NCBI GenBank assembly: GCA_964629015.1
Contig: CAZVMN010000011.1
Coordinates: 62,001-126,000, forward strand
Source of the DNA: Oceanococcus sp964629015
Lineage (GTDB): Bacteria; Pseudomonadota; Gammaproteobacteria; Nevskiales; Oceanococcaceae
Reading direction: 5' to 3'
Length of the DNA: 64,000 bases
Shown: piece by piece, positions 24,988 through 34,359 of the stretch
Numbering within the stretch: the first letter of the stretch is position 1
Layout: each line of letters begins with the position of its first letter
The notes under the pieces: generated by a model
What the model was told of the DNA's origin: nothing
Databases searched by the model: none
The model's input: only the letters and a program-made list of their open reading frames with translations
Program-made: the position numbers and the translations under genes

Positions 24988-27900
24988 ATGAATCAGATTC
25001 TGGCTGCGGCGTTCAGTCGCCCGCGCACCCTGTTCGTCGGGCTGCTGAGTATCCTGATTGCCGGCACGGTGAGTTATCTCAGTATTCCGAAAGAGGCGGA
25101 GCCGGATGTCAGTTTCCCGACCGTTTATGTGTCGATGGTGCATCAGGGCATCACTCCGGAAGACTCCGTGCGTTTGCTCATCAAGCCGATGGAGCAAGAG
25201 CTGCGGTCGCTTGAAGGCCTGAAAGAGATGCGCTCCACGGCAGCGGAGGGTTACGGCACCATCAAACTGGAGTTTGAGGCCGGTACCAACGTCGATGACG
25301 CCATGGACGACGTGCGGGTCAAGGTCGATTTGGCGCGCCCAGAGCTTCCCGCAGAGACTGAAGAGCCGACCATTCAGGAGGTCAATATCGCGCTGCTGCC
25401 GATGATGGTGGTCAACCTCTATGGCGATGTCGACGAACGCACCCTGGTGACCATCGCCAACGACCTCAAAGATCGCCTGGAGGCGTTGGCTGAAGTGCTC
25501 GAAGCCGAGGTGGTTGGTGATCGCGAGGAGATGGTGGAAATCATCATCGATCCGGTGCGCTTGGATACCTACCAGCTGGTGGTCGAGAACGTTATCGGCG
25601 CGGTCGATCGCAACAACCAGCTGGTCGCCGCCGGCGCGCTAACCAGCGGCAGCGGGCGCTTCACCTTGAAAGTGCCCGGCATCATCGACGACGTCGACAA
25701 ACTGCTCAGCCTGGTTCTGCGTGAGGCGGATGGCGAGGTGGTGCGTTTGAGTGACGTGGCGACAGTACGGCGGACCTGGATGGATCGCGAAAGCTACGCC
25801 CGGCTCAACGGCAAACGCACCATCGCACTGGAAGTGTCCAAACGTGTCGGCACCAACATCATCGAAACCAGCGCCAAGGTGCGCGAACTGGTTGAACAGA
25901 CACGCAAAGCCTGGCCCAAAGCGGTCGAGGTCAATTACTCGCAAGACAAATCGGTCGAAACCCAGCGCAACTTGGATGATCTGCAGAACAACGTGCTGTC
26001 CGGCGTTTTGCTGGTCATGATTGTGGTTGTGGCCTTTCTCGGGCTACGTGCCGGCACCCTGGTGGGGATTTCGATTCCGGGCTCGTTTCTGCTCGGTATT
26101 CTGATCATTGGCAGCATGGGCGTCACCATCAATATGGTGGTGTTGTTCGGTTTGATTTTGGCGCTGGGGCTGTTGGTTGACAGCACCATCATTGTGGTCG
26201 AGCTGGCGGATCGCTATCTCACCGAGGGCCAATCGCGCGGCATGGCTTACCTGCATGCGGCGCAACGTATGGCCTGGCCTGTCATCGCCTCTACCGCGAC
26301 CACACTCGCCGCTTTCGTGCCGCTGTTGGTGTGGCCGGGTGTCATCGGTGAGTTCATGAGCTATCTGCCGCTGACGCTGATTTGCGTGCTCGGTTCGTCG
26401 TTGTTCATGGCCTTGTTGTTTATCCCCAATTTGGGCGCCGTCATCGGCGGGGCGTCGCAAACGGGCCGTCAGGTCGGCTGGCAACCCGGGCAGCCGCTGA
26501 GTGGCTGGACAGGGCGTTATGTGGCGCTGGTGCAGCGCCTGTTGCCGCATTCCGGCAAAGTGTTGATCGCCGCGTTCGCGGCGCTGATCGGTACCTTCAT
26601 GCTCTACGGCAAATTGGGCAAAGGGGTGGAGTTTTTCCCCGATGTGGACATGGACAATGCCGTGGTCAAAGTGCATGCCCGTGGACCGTTGTCGCTGGAT
26701 GAGATCGATCGTCTGGTCAGCGAAGTGGAGGCCAGCGTTCAGGGTATCGACGGGGTGGATTCGATCTATGCGCGTTCGGGGCTGAAGTTCACCCGTGGTG
26801 ACAACACCGAAGACACCGTCGGCATCATTCAGCTCGGTTTTGAGTCCTGGGATCAGCGGCCCTCATCAGCCGAGCTGATCAAAGCCGTGCGCGCGCGTGT
26901 GGGTGAGCCTGCGGGTCTGGGCGTTGAGGTGATCATGCCCGAAGCCGGGCCATCCGAAGGAAAGCCGGTGCGTATCGAGCTTTATGGTCCATCGCTGGAT
27001 GAGTTGGCCAAGGCGGTGCGCTGGTTACGCCAGGGCATGCGGGAAGTCGGCGGTTTCGTTGACGTCAGCGACACCTTGCCGCATCCCAATCTGGAATGGC
27101 GTATCGACATCGACCGGACCGAGGCGGCCCGTTTCGGCACAGACATTGCGACGGTGGGACAGGTGCTGCAGCTGGTGACTCAGGGAATCAAGGTGGGTGA
27201 GTACCGCGCCCCGGACGCGCGCGAGGAAATGGACATCCGGGTGCGCTTCCCCGAGCCGATGCGAGACCTGGATACCTTGGACCGTCTGCATGTGACGACT
27301 CAGCATGGTTTGGTCCCGGTGACCAACTTCATGCACCGCGAAGCGGCGCTGAAGGTCGCCAACATCAACCGGATTGACGGCCATCGCGCGATTGCGGTGG
27401 AGTCTTATGTTGATGACGGCCTGGTCGTGGCCAATCAGTTGCGGAAACTTGGGCAGTGGGTTGATGCGAACTACGCCGATGCGCATCTGCATCCGGCCTT
27501 ACGTGTCGCGTTCAAGGGTGAAGACGAAGAAATTCGTGAGGCCGAGGCCTTTCTGTCCAAAGCCTTCATGGTCGCTTTGGCTTTGATCGCGATCATTCTC
27601 TTGACGCAGTTCAACAGCTTCTACCAATCGTGGTTGATCCTGACCGCCGTGATGTTTTCAACCATCGGCGTGCTGATTGGCTTGATGGTGACGGGGCAGA
27701 CTTTCGGCGTGGTGATGTCGGGCATCGGTCTGATTTCTCTGGCCGGGATCGTGGTGAACAACAATATCGTTTTGATCGACACTTACAACCAGCATCGGGC
27801 CGCAGGCATGGATGTGACCGACGCGGTGCTGACGACGGGGGCTGAACGTTTGCGCCCGGTCTTGTTGACCACAGTGACCACGGTGCTCGGATTGCTGCCG

Positions 27901-28125
27901 ATGGTGTTAAAGATGAACATCAATCTGTTTGAGCGTGAGATCACATTCGGCGCACCGTCGACTCAGTACTGGCAGCAGTTGGCATCATCCATCGTTGGCG
28001 GGCTCATTTTCGCGACAGTGTTGACCTTGGTTTTGACCCCTTGCCTGCTGGTCCTGGGTGAGCGTTTGTATCGCAAGCTCGGGCGAACCAACACGGTGCA
28101 TACACATGCCGCGGTCGAGGGGTAA
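24988..28125 (+). CDS. RND efflux permease
   Basis: A 1045-residue resistance-nodulation-division pump with twelve membrane helices and two large periplasmic loops. Typical segments are the first helix followed by SIPKEAEPDVSFPTVYVSMV; helix four, GLILALGLLVDSTIIVVELA; and, in the second half, ISLAGIVVNNNIVLIDTYN and LRPVLLTTVTTVLGLLPM. In AcrB the fourth helix has two adjacent aspartates for proton relay; here the second is serine (VDS). The lysine of helix ten is replaced by an asparagine cluster, as in several non-AcrB RND branches. It is the last gene of the regulator-adaptor-permease operon. Substrate unknown. Confidence 0.92.
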   Translation: MNQILAAAFSRPRTLFVGLLSILIAGTVSYLSIPKEAEPDVSFPTVYVSMVHQGITPEDSVRLLIKPMEQELRSLEGLKEMRSTAAEGYGTIKLEFEAGTNVDDAMDDVRVKVDLARPELPAETEEPTIQEVNIALLPMMVVNLYGDVDERTLVTIANDLKDRLEALAEVLEAEVVGDREEMVEIIIDPVRLDTYQLVVENVIGAVDRNNQLVAAGALTSGSGRFTLKVPGIIDDVDKLLSLVLREADGEVVRLSDVATVRRTWMDRESYARLNGKRTIALEVSKRVGTNIIETSAKVRELVEQTRKAWPKAVEVNYSQDKSVETQRNLDDLQNNVLSGVLLVMIVVVAFLGLRAGTLVGISIPGSFLLGILIIGSMGVTINMVVLFGLILALGLLVDSTIIVVELADRYLTEGQSRGMAYLHAAQRMAWPVIASTATTLAAFVPLLVWPGVIGEFMSYLPLTLICVLGSSLFMALLFIPNLGAVIGGASQTGRQVGWQPGQPLSGWTGRYVALVQRLLPHSGKVLIAAFAALIGTFMLYGKLGKGVEFFPDVDMDNAVVKVHARGPLSLDEIDRLVSEVEASVQGIDGVDSIYARSGLKFTRGDNTEDTVGIIQLGFESWDQRPSSAELIKAVRARVGEPAGLGVEVIMPEAGPSEGKPVRIELYGPSLDELAKAVRWLRQGMREVGGFVDVSDTLPHPNLEWRIDIDRTEAARFGTDIATVGQVLQLVTQGIKVGEYRAPDAREEMDIRVRFPEPMRDLDTLDRLHVTTQHGLVPVTNFMHREAALKVANINRIDGHRAIAVESYVDDGLVVANQLRKLGQWVDANYADAHLHPALRVAFKGEDEEIREAEAFLSKAFMVALALIAIILLTQFNSFYQSWLILTAVMFSTIGVLIGLMVTGQTFGVVMSGIGLISLAGIVVNNNIVLIDTYNQHRAAGMDVTDAVLTTGAERLRPVLLTTVTTVLGLLPMVLKMNINLFEREITFGAPSTQYWQQLASSIVGGLIFATVLTLVLTPCLLVLGERLYRKLGRTNTVHTHAAVEG

Positions 28126-28130
28126 GGCCG

Positions 28131-28559
28131 CTAGGAGCTGATCGCATGCGTCGCGGCAATCACCGCGGCGTAGCGTGCGCCTTTGCCCAGTGTAACCAGG
28201 GGTAAGAACACCCACATGCGGACTTTCATAATGCCGGCGACCACGGTCAGGGCATCGCCTCCGACCGGGGCCCAGGAGAACAACAAGGTCCACGTGCCGT
28301 AACGCTGGAACCAGTGTTGAGCGCGGTCCAGGGTCTTCTGGCGTGCGGGAAACCAGCGCCGCCCCACATAGTGGGTCAAATGCCAGCCGATGCCCCAGTT
28401 GACCACGGCGCCCAGCGTGTTGCCGGCTGTGGCGAACAGCCACAACAAGGTCGGGTCGAGGCCCCGTTGCAGTTGCGCCACCAGCAACACTTCGGAATAG
28501 AACGGCAGCAGGGTCGCCGCGCCGAAAGCGGTGACAAACAACAGCAGATAAGCGCTCAC
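28131..28559 (-). CDS. YqaA/DedA-like membrane protein (VTT family)
   Basis: A 142-residue inner-membrane protein of the YqaA group within the VTT/DedA (SNARE-associated) family. The GTG at 28559 overlaps the stop of the preceding hydrolase gene (GTGA) and gives the N-terminus MSAYLLLFVTAFGAATLLPF, typical for YqaA. Conserved features include FYSEVLLVAQ, TAGNTLGAVVNWGIGW, FSWAPVGGDALTVVAG and RYAAV. Four membrane spans are expected. DedA-family proteins are implicated in undecaprenyl-phosphate or phospholipid translocation; the specific role of YqaA is not established. It is the last gene of the amidoligase operon. Confidence 0.88.
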   Translation of the reverse strand: MSAYLLLFVTAFGAATLLPFYSEVLLVAQLQRGLDPTLLWLFATAGNTLGAVVNWGIGWHLTHYVGRRWFPARQKTLDRAQHWFQRYGTWTLLFSWAPVGGDALTVVAGIMKVRMWVFLPLVTLGKGARYAAVIAATHAISS

Positions 28560-29224
28560 GACCGCGCAGCCTCGCTCAGAGCCTGGAACAGCGCGCGCTG
28601 CTCGCGGCGCAGTGGGAGATACTCCGGATGCCATTGGACGCCGAGCAGAAAGCGTTGGCCGGGGTGTTCCACGGCCTGCACGATGTCATCCAGATCGCGG
28701 CCGACGACACGCAATCCATCGCCCAGCTCCGCAATCGCTTGATGGTGCAGGCTGTTGATGCGCGTGCTTTGGCAACCAAGAATACTGGCCAGCCGGCTGT
28801 GCGCATCCACCTTCAGCGTTTTGCGGGCGAACGGTGTGCGCCGGTTGGACGTCTTGATACGGATGCGGCGCAAATCGGAGTGCAGGGAGCCGCCCAGAAC
28901 CACGTTGATGAGCTGCGCGCCGCGACAAATGCCGAGTATGGGGATGTCGCGATCCAGCACGTGTTTAATCGCGTCGATTTCGAAAGCATCGCGTTCGGCG
29001 TCCATGGGCGCCGTGTCCGGTGCATCTGGCAGATACAAGCCGGGGTCGATGTCATCGCCACCGCTGATGATGACGCCGTCGAGCTGCCTGAGTGGTTTTT
29101 GCCGCGATGGGGTCAAGCGCAGCGCCTGCGCGCCAGCTCGGTGCAAGCCCCAGCGGATGAACCACCAGGCCAGGGGAAAGCGGGTGTCGGGTCCAGTGAC
29201 CCCGATCAGTGGACGTGTTTTCAA
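28556..29224 (-). CDS. Peptidase C26-type gamma-glutamyl hydrolase/amidotransferase
   Basis: A 222-residue class I glutamine-amidotransferase-like hydrolase (peptidase C26, as in PuuD). The nucleophile C100 sits in ILGICRGAQ; the histidine and glutamate of the triad are in GVQWHPEY near the C-terminus, and ISGGDDIDP is the usual oxyanion-loop region. I place the start at the TTG at 29224, which overlaps the amidoligase stop (TTGA) and yields MKTRPLIGVTGPD, the common family beginning; an ATG at 29266 would overlap the upstream gene by 46 bases. It probably cleaves gamma-glutamyl amide bonds, perhaps products of the upstream ligase. Confidence 0.82.
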   Translation of the reverse strand: MKTRPLIGVTGPDTRFPLAWWFIRWGLHRAGAQALRLTPSRQKPLRQLDGVIISGGDDIDPGLYLPDAPDTAPMDAERDAFEIDAIKHVLDRDIPILGICRGAQLINVVLGGSLHSDLRRIRIKTSNRRTPFARKTLKVDAHSRLASILGCQSTRINSLHHQAIAELGDGLRVVGRDLDDIVQAVEHPGQRFLLGVQWHPEYLPLRREQRALFQALSEAARS

Positions 29225-30252
29225 AGTAACTCGGGTAACAGATGCATGGCGCAACGTTTGGGCCAATCTTCAAACAGGCCGCCGGTGATTCCGCTGGTGT
29301 GCTCGTTCCAGGCCTTGATCAGGGCCTCCAATCGTTGTGGATCAGCGGCCAGCGCTTCGACCTGTAACCAATCCCGCCAGGCACGGATCAAGCCCCAGTC
29401 CGGTTCGTCAATCTGACAGTTGGGTAGCCGGTAGTGGAATGTCGGCCGTGCTTTGATGCGGTCGTCGTCGATGACAGCCACCACGCGTTGCTCGTCGAGA
29501 TGACGGAACAGCGGCAACATGTCCAAAGCCCGATTGCGGGTGGGATTGTGTTCCAGGTAGTCGTCAATCAGCTGATTCAAGTCAGGTGCGTAGTCGGGAT
29601 CCAGCAGGAGTTTTGTGTAGGCCTTGGGGAAGGGATCGATGTACGGCGTGATCCGCCGACTCAAATCTACCTCGCTGCGTTTCACCAGCCATTCAAACAC
29701 GGCCAGAAAAGCCCGCAGGAAGGCCAAAATGGTGTCGCATTCCAAATCCGGCAGCTCCGGGTTCAGATGCAAGCCGAAGGCGTACAACGGCGCTTGTCGC
29801 GTCCCTCGCGCACCGGCTTCGCGCAGGCGCTGGATGACCGTGTCCATGCGCCAGACTTCATGCAGTGGTATCGGCGGGCTGACAACCTCGAACGGCACCA
29901 CTTGTTCGGCGATCAAGGAAATCACGCTCTCGGCGAGGTTCTCCAGATCATCGACTTCGGCATCCGGGTCTTGCTCGCGCCCGAGTTTTTTCATGTAGGC
30001 CGAATCCAGCTCGATGCCAAAATCGCCGCGAAAATCACCCATGCGCGCGTCGCGCAGAAAGTACTCGTACTTGGACTCCTGATCGACCTCTCCGCCCAGA
30101 ACATCCTGGATGATGCTGGCGATACGGGTCATGCCCAGGCCAGAGAATTCGATCTCTATGCCCATGCGACGTGTGTGGCCTTCAGCCGTGTCGATGCGGG
30201 GTGGCTGCGGCCACAGGCTGGCGCGGTAGCGCGCACGATCGAAATCAGACAT
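29221..30252 (-). CDS. Putative amidoligase (glutamine-synthetase-like fold)
   Basis: A 343-residue protein of the 'putative amidoligase enzyme' family, a glutamine-synthetase-like COOH-NH2 ligase predicted by comparative genomics. Visible features are RMGIEIEFSGLGMTRIASII (the glutamate-rich metal strand), FGIELDSAYMKKLGRE, VVPFEVVSPPIPLHEVWRM and LYAFGLHLNPELPDL, the HLN motif being typical of the active site. The ATG at 30252 overlaps the stop of the permease gene by one base (TGATG). Neighbours encode a C26 hydrolase and membrane proteins, so it may join and its partner split a gamma-glutamyl-type amide. Substrate unknown. Confidence 0.82.
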   Translation of the reverse strand: MSDFDRARYRASLWPQPPRIDTAEGHTRRMGIEIEFSGLGMTRIASIIQDVLGGEVDQESKYEYFLRDARMGDFRGDFGIELDSAYMKKLGREQDPDAEVDDLENLAESVISLIAEQVVPFEVVSPPIPLHEVWRMDTVIQRLREAGARGTRQAPLYAFGLHLNPELPDLECDTILAFLRAFLAVFEWLVKRSEVDLSRRITPYIDPFPKAYTKLLLDPDYAPDLNQLIDDYLEHNPTRNRALDMLPLFRHLDEQRVVAVIDDDRIKARPTFHYRLPNCQIDEPDWGLIRAWRDWLQVEALAADPQRLEALIKAWNEHTSGITGGLFEDWPKRCAMHLLPELL

Positions 30253-31325
30253 CAGGGTTCTCCCAGGATGTGCGCCAATGGCGCGAGGCGGTTGGAGTGG
30301 CGGCACACCACCTGGAGCAGGGTGAGCAATGGCACGGCGAGCAGGACGCCAGGGGCACCCCAGATCCAGCCCCAGAAAAAGATCCAGACGAAAACCACAA
30401 TCGGGTCCAGGCTAAGCCGATAGCCGTGGACCAGAGGATCGATGATCTGACCGACAAAAGAGGTGAAGAGCAGATAGCCCAGAGGAGCGGCTAGCATCAT
30501 CCACACCGTGTCGTAGCTGACCATGCCAACCACGGCGAGCATGGCCACGGTGATGGATACCCCAAGGTAGGGCACGAAGCGCAACACGGCAGCCATGGTC
30601 CCCCACAACGCAGGGTCGGGGAAATCCAGAAGCCACAAGGCCAGTGTCACGAGCAGACCCAGTGTGGTGTTGACCATCGCGATAGTGGCCAGATAACGCG
30701 ACATCTGCACTTGAGCATCGCGCGCGACGCGCAAGGCGCGCACCCGATCTTTTTCATGTTTAAGCGTGTCGGCGCAGCGTGTCACCAGCTGATCACCTGC
30801 GCTCAGCAGAAAGAACAGCAGGATGATGCTGAGTCCGCCGAACACGGCGAAATTTCGCATGCCAATCCACAACTCGGTGCGCCAACCGGGTTCGGCGATG
30901 ATCACTTTCTGACCACCGTTGTCGCCGTTGTCCACCGCGATTTCGCGGGTCAGCGCGTCGATCGATTTGCCGGCCTCATCCATGCTGCTCACTTCGTTTT
31001 CCATGTTGGCCAGCTCGCGCATCAGGATGTCGCTGGCTTCGGGCACACGCTGCAGCCATTCCAGCGCTGATGAGGACAAGGCGGCAACGCCGGCCGCGGC
31101 AACGCCCAGCATGCCGGCGATCAGCAGCAGCGAACTCACCGGGCGCGGGATGCGCCAGCGCTGCATACGCGTCACCAGTGGAGTCAGCAGCAGGGCAAAG
31201 ATCACCGCCAGGGTCAACGGCAGGAGCATCTCTCGGGCCAGATGCAGGGTGTACGCGGCTGCTAGCAGAGTCAGAAAATACAGGGCCGCGCGCGGCAGTG
31301 CGGCGCGGCTTGAGGCTTCAGACAC
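30252..31325 (-). CDS. AI-2E family transporter (PerM/TqsA-like)
   Basis: A 357-residue polytopic inner-membrane protein of the AI-2E exporter superfamily. Family features are the N-terminal pair of helices (AREMLLPLTLAVIFALLLTP), a periplasmic region around residues 90-150, and the C-terminal block PALWGTMAAVLRFVPYLG, then LGYLLFTSFVGQIIDPLVHG and FFWGWIWGAPGVLLAVPLL. Members export autoinducer-2 or act as sodium/proton antiporters. Here it leads into amidoligase and C26 hydrolase genes with one-base overlaps, so export or import of a small amide product is an attractive but unproven idea. A PLDc_N small membrane gene precedes it. Confidence 0.9.
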   Translation of the reverse strand: MSEASSRAALPRAALYFLTLLAAAYTLHLAREMLLPLTLAVIFALLLTPLVTRMQRWRIPRPVSSLLLIAGMLGVAAAGVAALSSSALEWLQRVPEASDILMRELANMENEVSSMDEAGKSIDALTREIAVDNGDNGGQKVIIAEPGWRTELWIGMRNFAVFGGLSIILLFFLLSAGDQLVTRCADTLKHEKDRVRALRVARDAQVQMSRYLATIAMVNTTLGLLVTLALWLLDFPDPALWGTMAAVLRFVPYLGVSITVAMLAVVGMVSYDTVWMMLAAPLGYLLFTSFVGQIIDPLVHGYRLSLDPIVVFVWIFFWGWIWGAPGVLLAVPLLTLLQVVCRHSNRLAPLAHILGEP

Positions 31326-31331
31326 GAACGA

Positions 31332-31520
31332 TCAGCCGGAGCTGTCGCGAGGGCCGGCGAACCACCAAATGATCAGACCAAGTACCGGTAGCAGCAGGAT
31401 CACAACGATCCACACGAGTTTGTTCAGCGTGGGAATTCTGGATTGAACGATATTCAATATCGCCCAGATATCCGCGATCAAAATCAGCAGCCCAAAGAAT
31501 CCGGAAATTTCGATATTCAT
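31332..31520 (-). CDS. Small membrane protein with PLDc_N domain
   Basis: A 62-residue protein with two hydrophobic helices (GFFGLLILIADIWAILNIV and KLVWIVVILLLPVLGLIIWW) joined by SRIPTLN, ending in FAGPRDSSG. This is the 'phospholipase D-nuclease N-terminal' (PLDc_N) two-helix module found at the start of cardiolipin synthases and as independent small proteins. The ATG at 31520 is taken as start; an ATG at 31544 would add eight residues. It ends six bases before the AI-2E transporter start and is probably first in the operon. Function unknown. Confidence 0.85.
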   Translation of the reverse strand: MNIEISGFFGLLILIADIWAILNIVQSRIPTLNKLVWIVVILLLPVLGLIIWWFAGPRDSSG

Positions 31521-31658
31521 CAATTGTTTCCCGTGGTTTTGCATTCAGCATAACAAGCTCTCAAGGGTCTGACGAAATTTACCGCTCGCGTTGTACCGAT
31601 TGGTAATGGCGCCATCCCATGCGTAGGGTAGTAAAGGGATATAACTACGGGAGCAAAG

Positions 31659-32729
31659 ATGAAAAATCTCACCTTGATCTCCACGTTGGGGGTGGTGATC
31701 GGTGTTTGGGGGGCTGTTGCGCATGCCAGTGACAACCTCTCGGCCGGTGTATGGATGAACTACGAATATCAGTTCGACAATCCATCCTCCGTGCATGAGG
31801 AAACGCGTGGCGATATCGAAAACGAAGCCCTGATTCTCTATGCCGATGGGCAGGCGGACGATGGCGATGGGCGCTGGCTGTACTCGGCTGAACTGCGTAT
31901 CGGTCCGGGCTCGTTTACCGATCCGGCAAACAACTCCACCGGCGACTACTTTTCCCTGCACAAAGCCTGGGTCGGCTGGCGCTTCGGTGAAAACGGGGTT
32001 TTGAGAGTGGGCAAATCGCAAGTGCCATTTGCCTGGAAAACCGTGAATTTCTGGCCCGGCGATATTCTTCAGGCCGGCTACGGCGATCAGATGGACGTGG
32101 GGGTGAAATTCACCAATCAGGCCGGTGCATGGACGTACGACATGGCCTATTACCACGCGGATGACTGGGGCACGACCAGTACAGATACCGTGGATGACAA
32201 CGGTCACTGGGGCAGTTCGACAACCTACCGCAAGGTGCAGACCGCGGTGGGCAACGTGGAGTACGAATTCACGCCGGGGCAGCGCATCGCGCTGTCAGCT
32301 CAGGCGGGTCGACTCCAGGATCTGACCGCAGGTGAGGGCGACGTTGACGGCAGCCACAATGCATTGGCGCTGTGGTACCACGGCGAGTTTGGCAACTTCT
32401 ACTCCAAACTTGAATACGTGATGATGGAACGTGAGTTGCCAGACAATCATCTGGCCGGAGCAACTATCGAAAACAGTCGTATCGCCGCGGAATTTGGTTA
32501 TCGCATGGGGCCATGGTTCTTCTACTTTGATACCAGCATGGCCGATCCCGATACGACCGGCTCGACCGCGGACACCGTGATGGCTCACGCGCCTGGGTTC
32601 AGCTACGACTATGGTCCGGGCTGGATTTACGTTGAGTACCTGACCCAGGACGGTTTTGTTGACCGCAACGGTCAAGTTGGCGAGGGCGATTTCGACGCGT
32701 TGTATCTCTCGCTCGATTTTTATCTGTAA
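31659..32729 (+). CDS. Outer-membrane porin-like beta-barrel protein
   Basis: A 356-residue exported protein with a Sec signal (MKNLTLISTLGVVIGVWGAV, cleaved after AHA). The mature part shows alternating aromatic/polar strands with acidic loops and ends in LYLSLDFYL, the terminal aromatic signature of outer-membrane barrels. The segment VLRVGKSQVPFAWKTVNFWP resembles phosphate- or anion-selective OprP/OprO-like porins. A good ribosome-binding site (GGGAG) precedes the ATG. It lies 12 bases before a BCCT transporter gene, so it probably gives outer-membrane passage for the same trimethylammonium or betaine-like solute. Confidence 0.85.
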   Translation: MKNLTLISTLGVVIGVWGAVAHASDNLSAGVWMNYEYQFDNPSSVHEETRGDIENEALILYADGQADDGDGRWLYSAELRIGPGSFTDPANNSTGDYFSLHKAWVGWRFGENGVLRVGKSQVPFAWKTVNFWPGDILQAGYGDQMDVGVKFTNQAGAWTYDMAYYHADDWGTTSTDTVDDNGHWGSSTTYRKVQTAVGNVEYEFTPGQRIALSAQAGRLQDLTAGEGDVDGSHNALALWYHGEFGNFYSKLEYVMMERELPDNHLAGATIENSRIAAEFGYRMGPWFFYFDTSMADPDTTGSTADTVMAHAPGFSYDYGPGWIYVEYLTQDGFVDRNGQVGEGDFDALYLSLDFYL

Positions 32730-32741
32730 CCCGGGGGCAGC

Positions 32742-34328
32742 ATGACTGATCAAGCGAATACGACATTCGAGACCGATTTCGAAGCCGGGCAGGACAACGT
32801 CCAGGTTTTGGGCTTGGACCTGCACAATCCGGTGTTTTTCATGAGTTCCTTGCTGGTGCTGGTGTTCGTCATCGGCACCATCATGTTCCCAGCACCTGCG
32901 TTGGAGATGCTCAGCGGCGCGAAAAACTTCGCCATCAACAACTTTGATTGGTTGTTCATGATGGGGGGCAATGTGTTCGTGCTGTTTTGCTTGGCGATGA
33001 TTGTTTTGCCGATGGGCAAAATCCGCCTGGGTGGCGACGACGCGGTGCCCGAATTCTCACGCCCATCCTGGTTCGCGATGCTTTTCGCGGCGGGTATGGG
33101 GATTGGCTTGATGTTCTGGAGTGTGGCCGAACCGGTGGCTTATTTCACCGGTTGGTATGGCACGCCTTTGAACGTTGAGGCCAACAGCCCAGAAGCCATG
33201 AGGTTGGCGATGGGCGCGACCATGTACCACTGGGGTTTTCACCCCTGGGCGATCTACGGTGTGGTGGCCTTGGCGCTGGCGTATTTTGCATTCAACCACG
33301 ATATGCCGCTGACCATCCGCTCGGCGTTTTACCCGCTGCTGGGTGAGCGTTGCTGGGGTTGGGCTGGGCACATCATCGACACCTTGGCGGTGTTGGCGAC
33401 TATCTTTGGTCTTGCAACGTCGCTCGGCTTGGGCGCTCAGCAAGCAGCCAGCGGCTTGAGCTTCTTGTTTGATATGTCGCCTGGGTTGAACACTCAGATC
33501 GGGATTATTGTCGGTGTTACGGCGGTGGCGTTGGTATCCGTGCTGCGCGGCATCGACGGTGGGGTCAAGCTGCTCAGCAACATCAATATGGGGCTGGCTT
33601 TGCTGCTGCTGGTCTTTGTGATCGTTGCTGGTGCCGGTTTGGGGATTTTTGCCCAAGTGTTCTCAACCACGGGTGATTACTTGAGCAACCTGCTGCCGCT
33701 CAGTGCGTGGTCCGGTCGGGAAGATGAGACCTTTCTGCACGGTTGGACCGTGTTCTACTGGGCATGGTGGGTCTCATGGTCACCGTTTGTGGGCATGTTC
33801 ATCGCGCGTATTTCCAAGGGCCGTACGATTCGGGAATTCATGATCGCGGTCCTGCTGGTGCCGACAGCCGTCACCATTATCTGGATGTCGGCCTTTGGCG
33901 GTGCCGCGTTGGAGCAGGTGCAGGGCGGTGTCGGCGCGCTGGCAGGCGGCATCAGTGAGGTTTCGCTGTCGTTGTTCCAGATGCTGGAGAATCTGCCATG
34001 GGCCGGGATCACCTCTTTGATGGCGATCCTGCTGGTGCTGGTGTTTTTCGTCACGTCCTCAGACTCCGGCTCGCTGGTCATTGACAGCATCACCGCTGGT
34101 GGCAAGGTTGATTCACCGGTCGCGCAGCGCGTGTTCTGGGCAGTGATGGAAGGTATGATCGCTGGCGCCTTGCTTTATGGTGGTGGTAAGAAAGCGCTGG
34201 ATGCGTTGCAAGCCGGGGCGATTTCGACTGGGCTCCCGTTCACAGTATTGCTACTGGTGATGTGTGTGAGCTTGTACCGCGGCTTGCGTCTGGATATGCG
34301 ACAGCGGCTGGCCAACAGCGCATCGTAA
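32742..34328 (+). CDS. BCCT family (betaine/carnitine/choline) transporter
   Basis: A 528-residue inner-membrane transporter with twelve predicted helices. Diagnostic BCCT segments are FAAGMGIGLMFWSVAEPVAY near residue 115, YHWGFHPWAIYGVV, FGLATSLGLGAQQ, FYWAWWVSWSPFVGMFIARI (the tryptophan-rich substrate box) and GRTIREFMIAVLLVPT. It takes up quaternary-ammonium solutes driven by sodium or proton gradient, usually for osmoprotection. It has no long C-terminal osmosensor tail. Operon with the upstream porin; the exported methyltransferase gene follows after 31 bases. Confidence 0.94.
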   Translation: MTDQANTTFETDFEAGQDNVQVLGLDLHNPVFFMSSLLVLVFVIGTIMFPAPALEMLSGAKNFAINNFDWLFMMGGNVFVLFCLAMIVLPMGKIRLGGDDAVPEFSRPSWFAMLFAAGMGIGLMFWSVAEPVAYFTGWYGTPLNVEANSPEAMRLAMGATMYHWGFHPWAIYGVVALALAYFAFNHDMPLTIRSAFYPLLGERCWGWAGHIIDTLAVLATIFGLATSLGLGAQQAASGLSFLFDMSPGLNTQIGIIVGVTAVALVSVLRGIDGGVKLLSNINMGLALLLLVFVIVAGAGLGIFAQVFSTTGDYLSNLLPLSAWSGREDETFLHGWTVFYWAWWVSWSPFVGMFIARISKGRTIREFMIAVLLVPTAVTIIWMSAFGGAALEQVQGGVGALAGGISEVSLSLFQMLENLPWAGITSLMAILLVLVFFVTSSDSGSLVIDSITAGGKVDSPVAQRVFWAVMEGMIAGALLYGGGKKALDALQAGAISTGLPFTVLLLVMCVSLYRGLRLDMRQRLANSAS

Positions 34329-34359
34329 ACTGACGTCAGATTGATATAGGGATAAGTCC

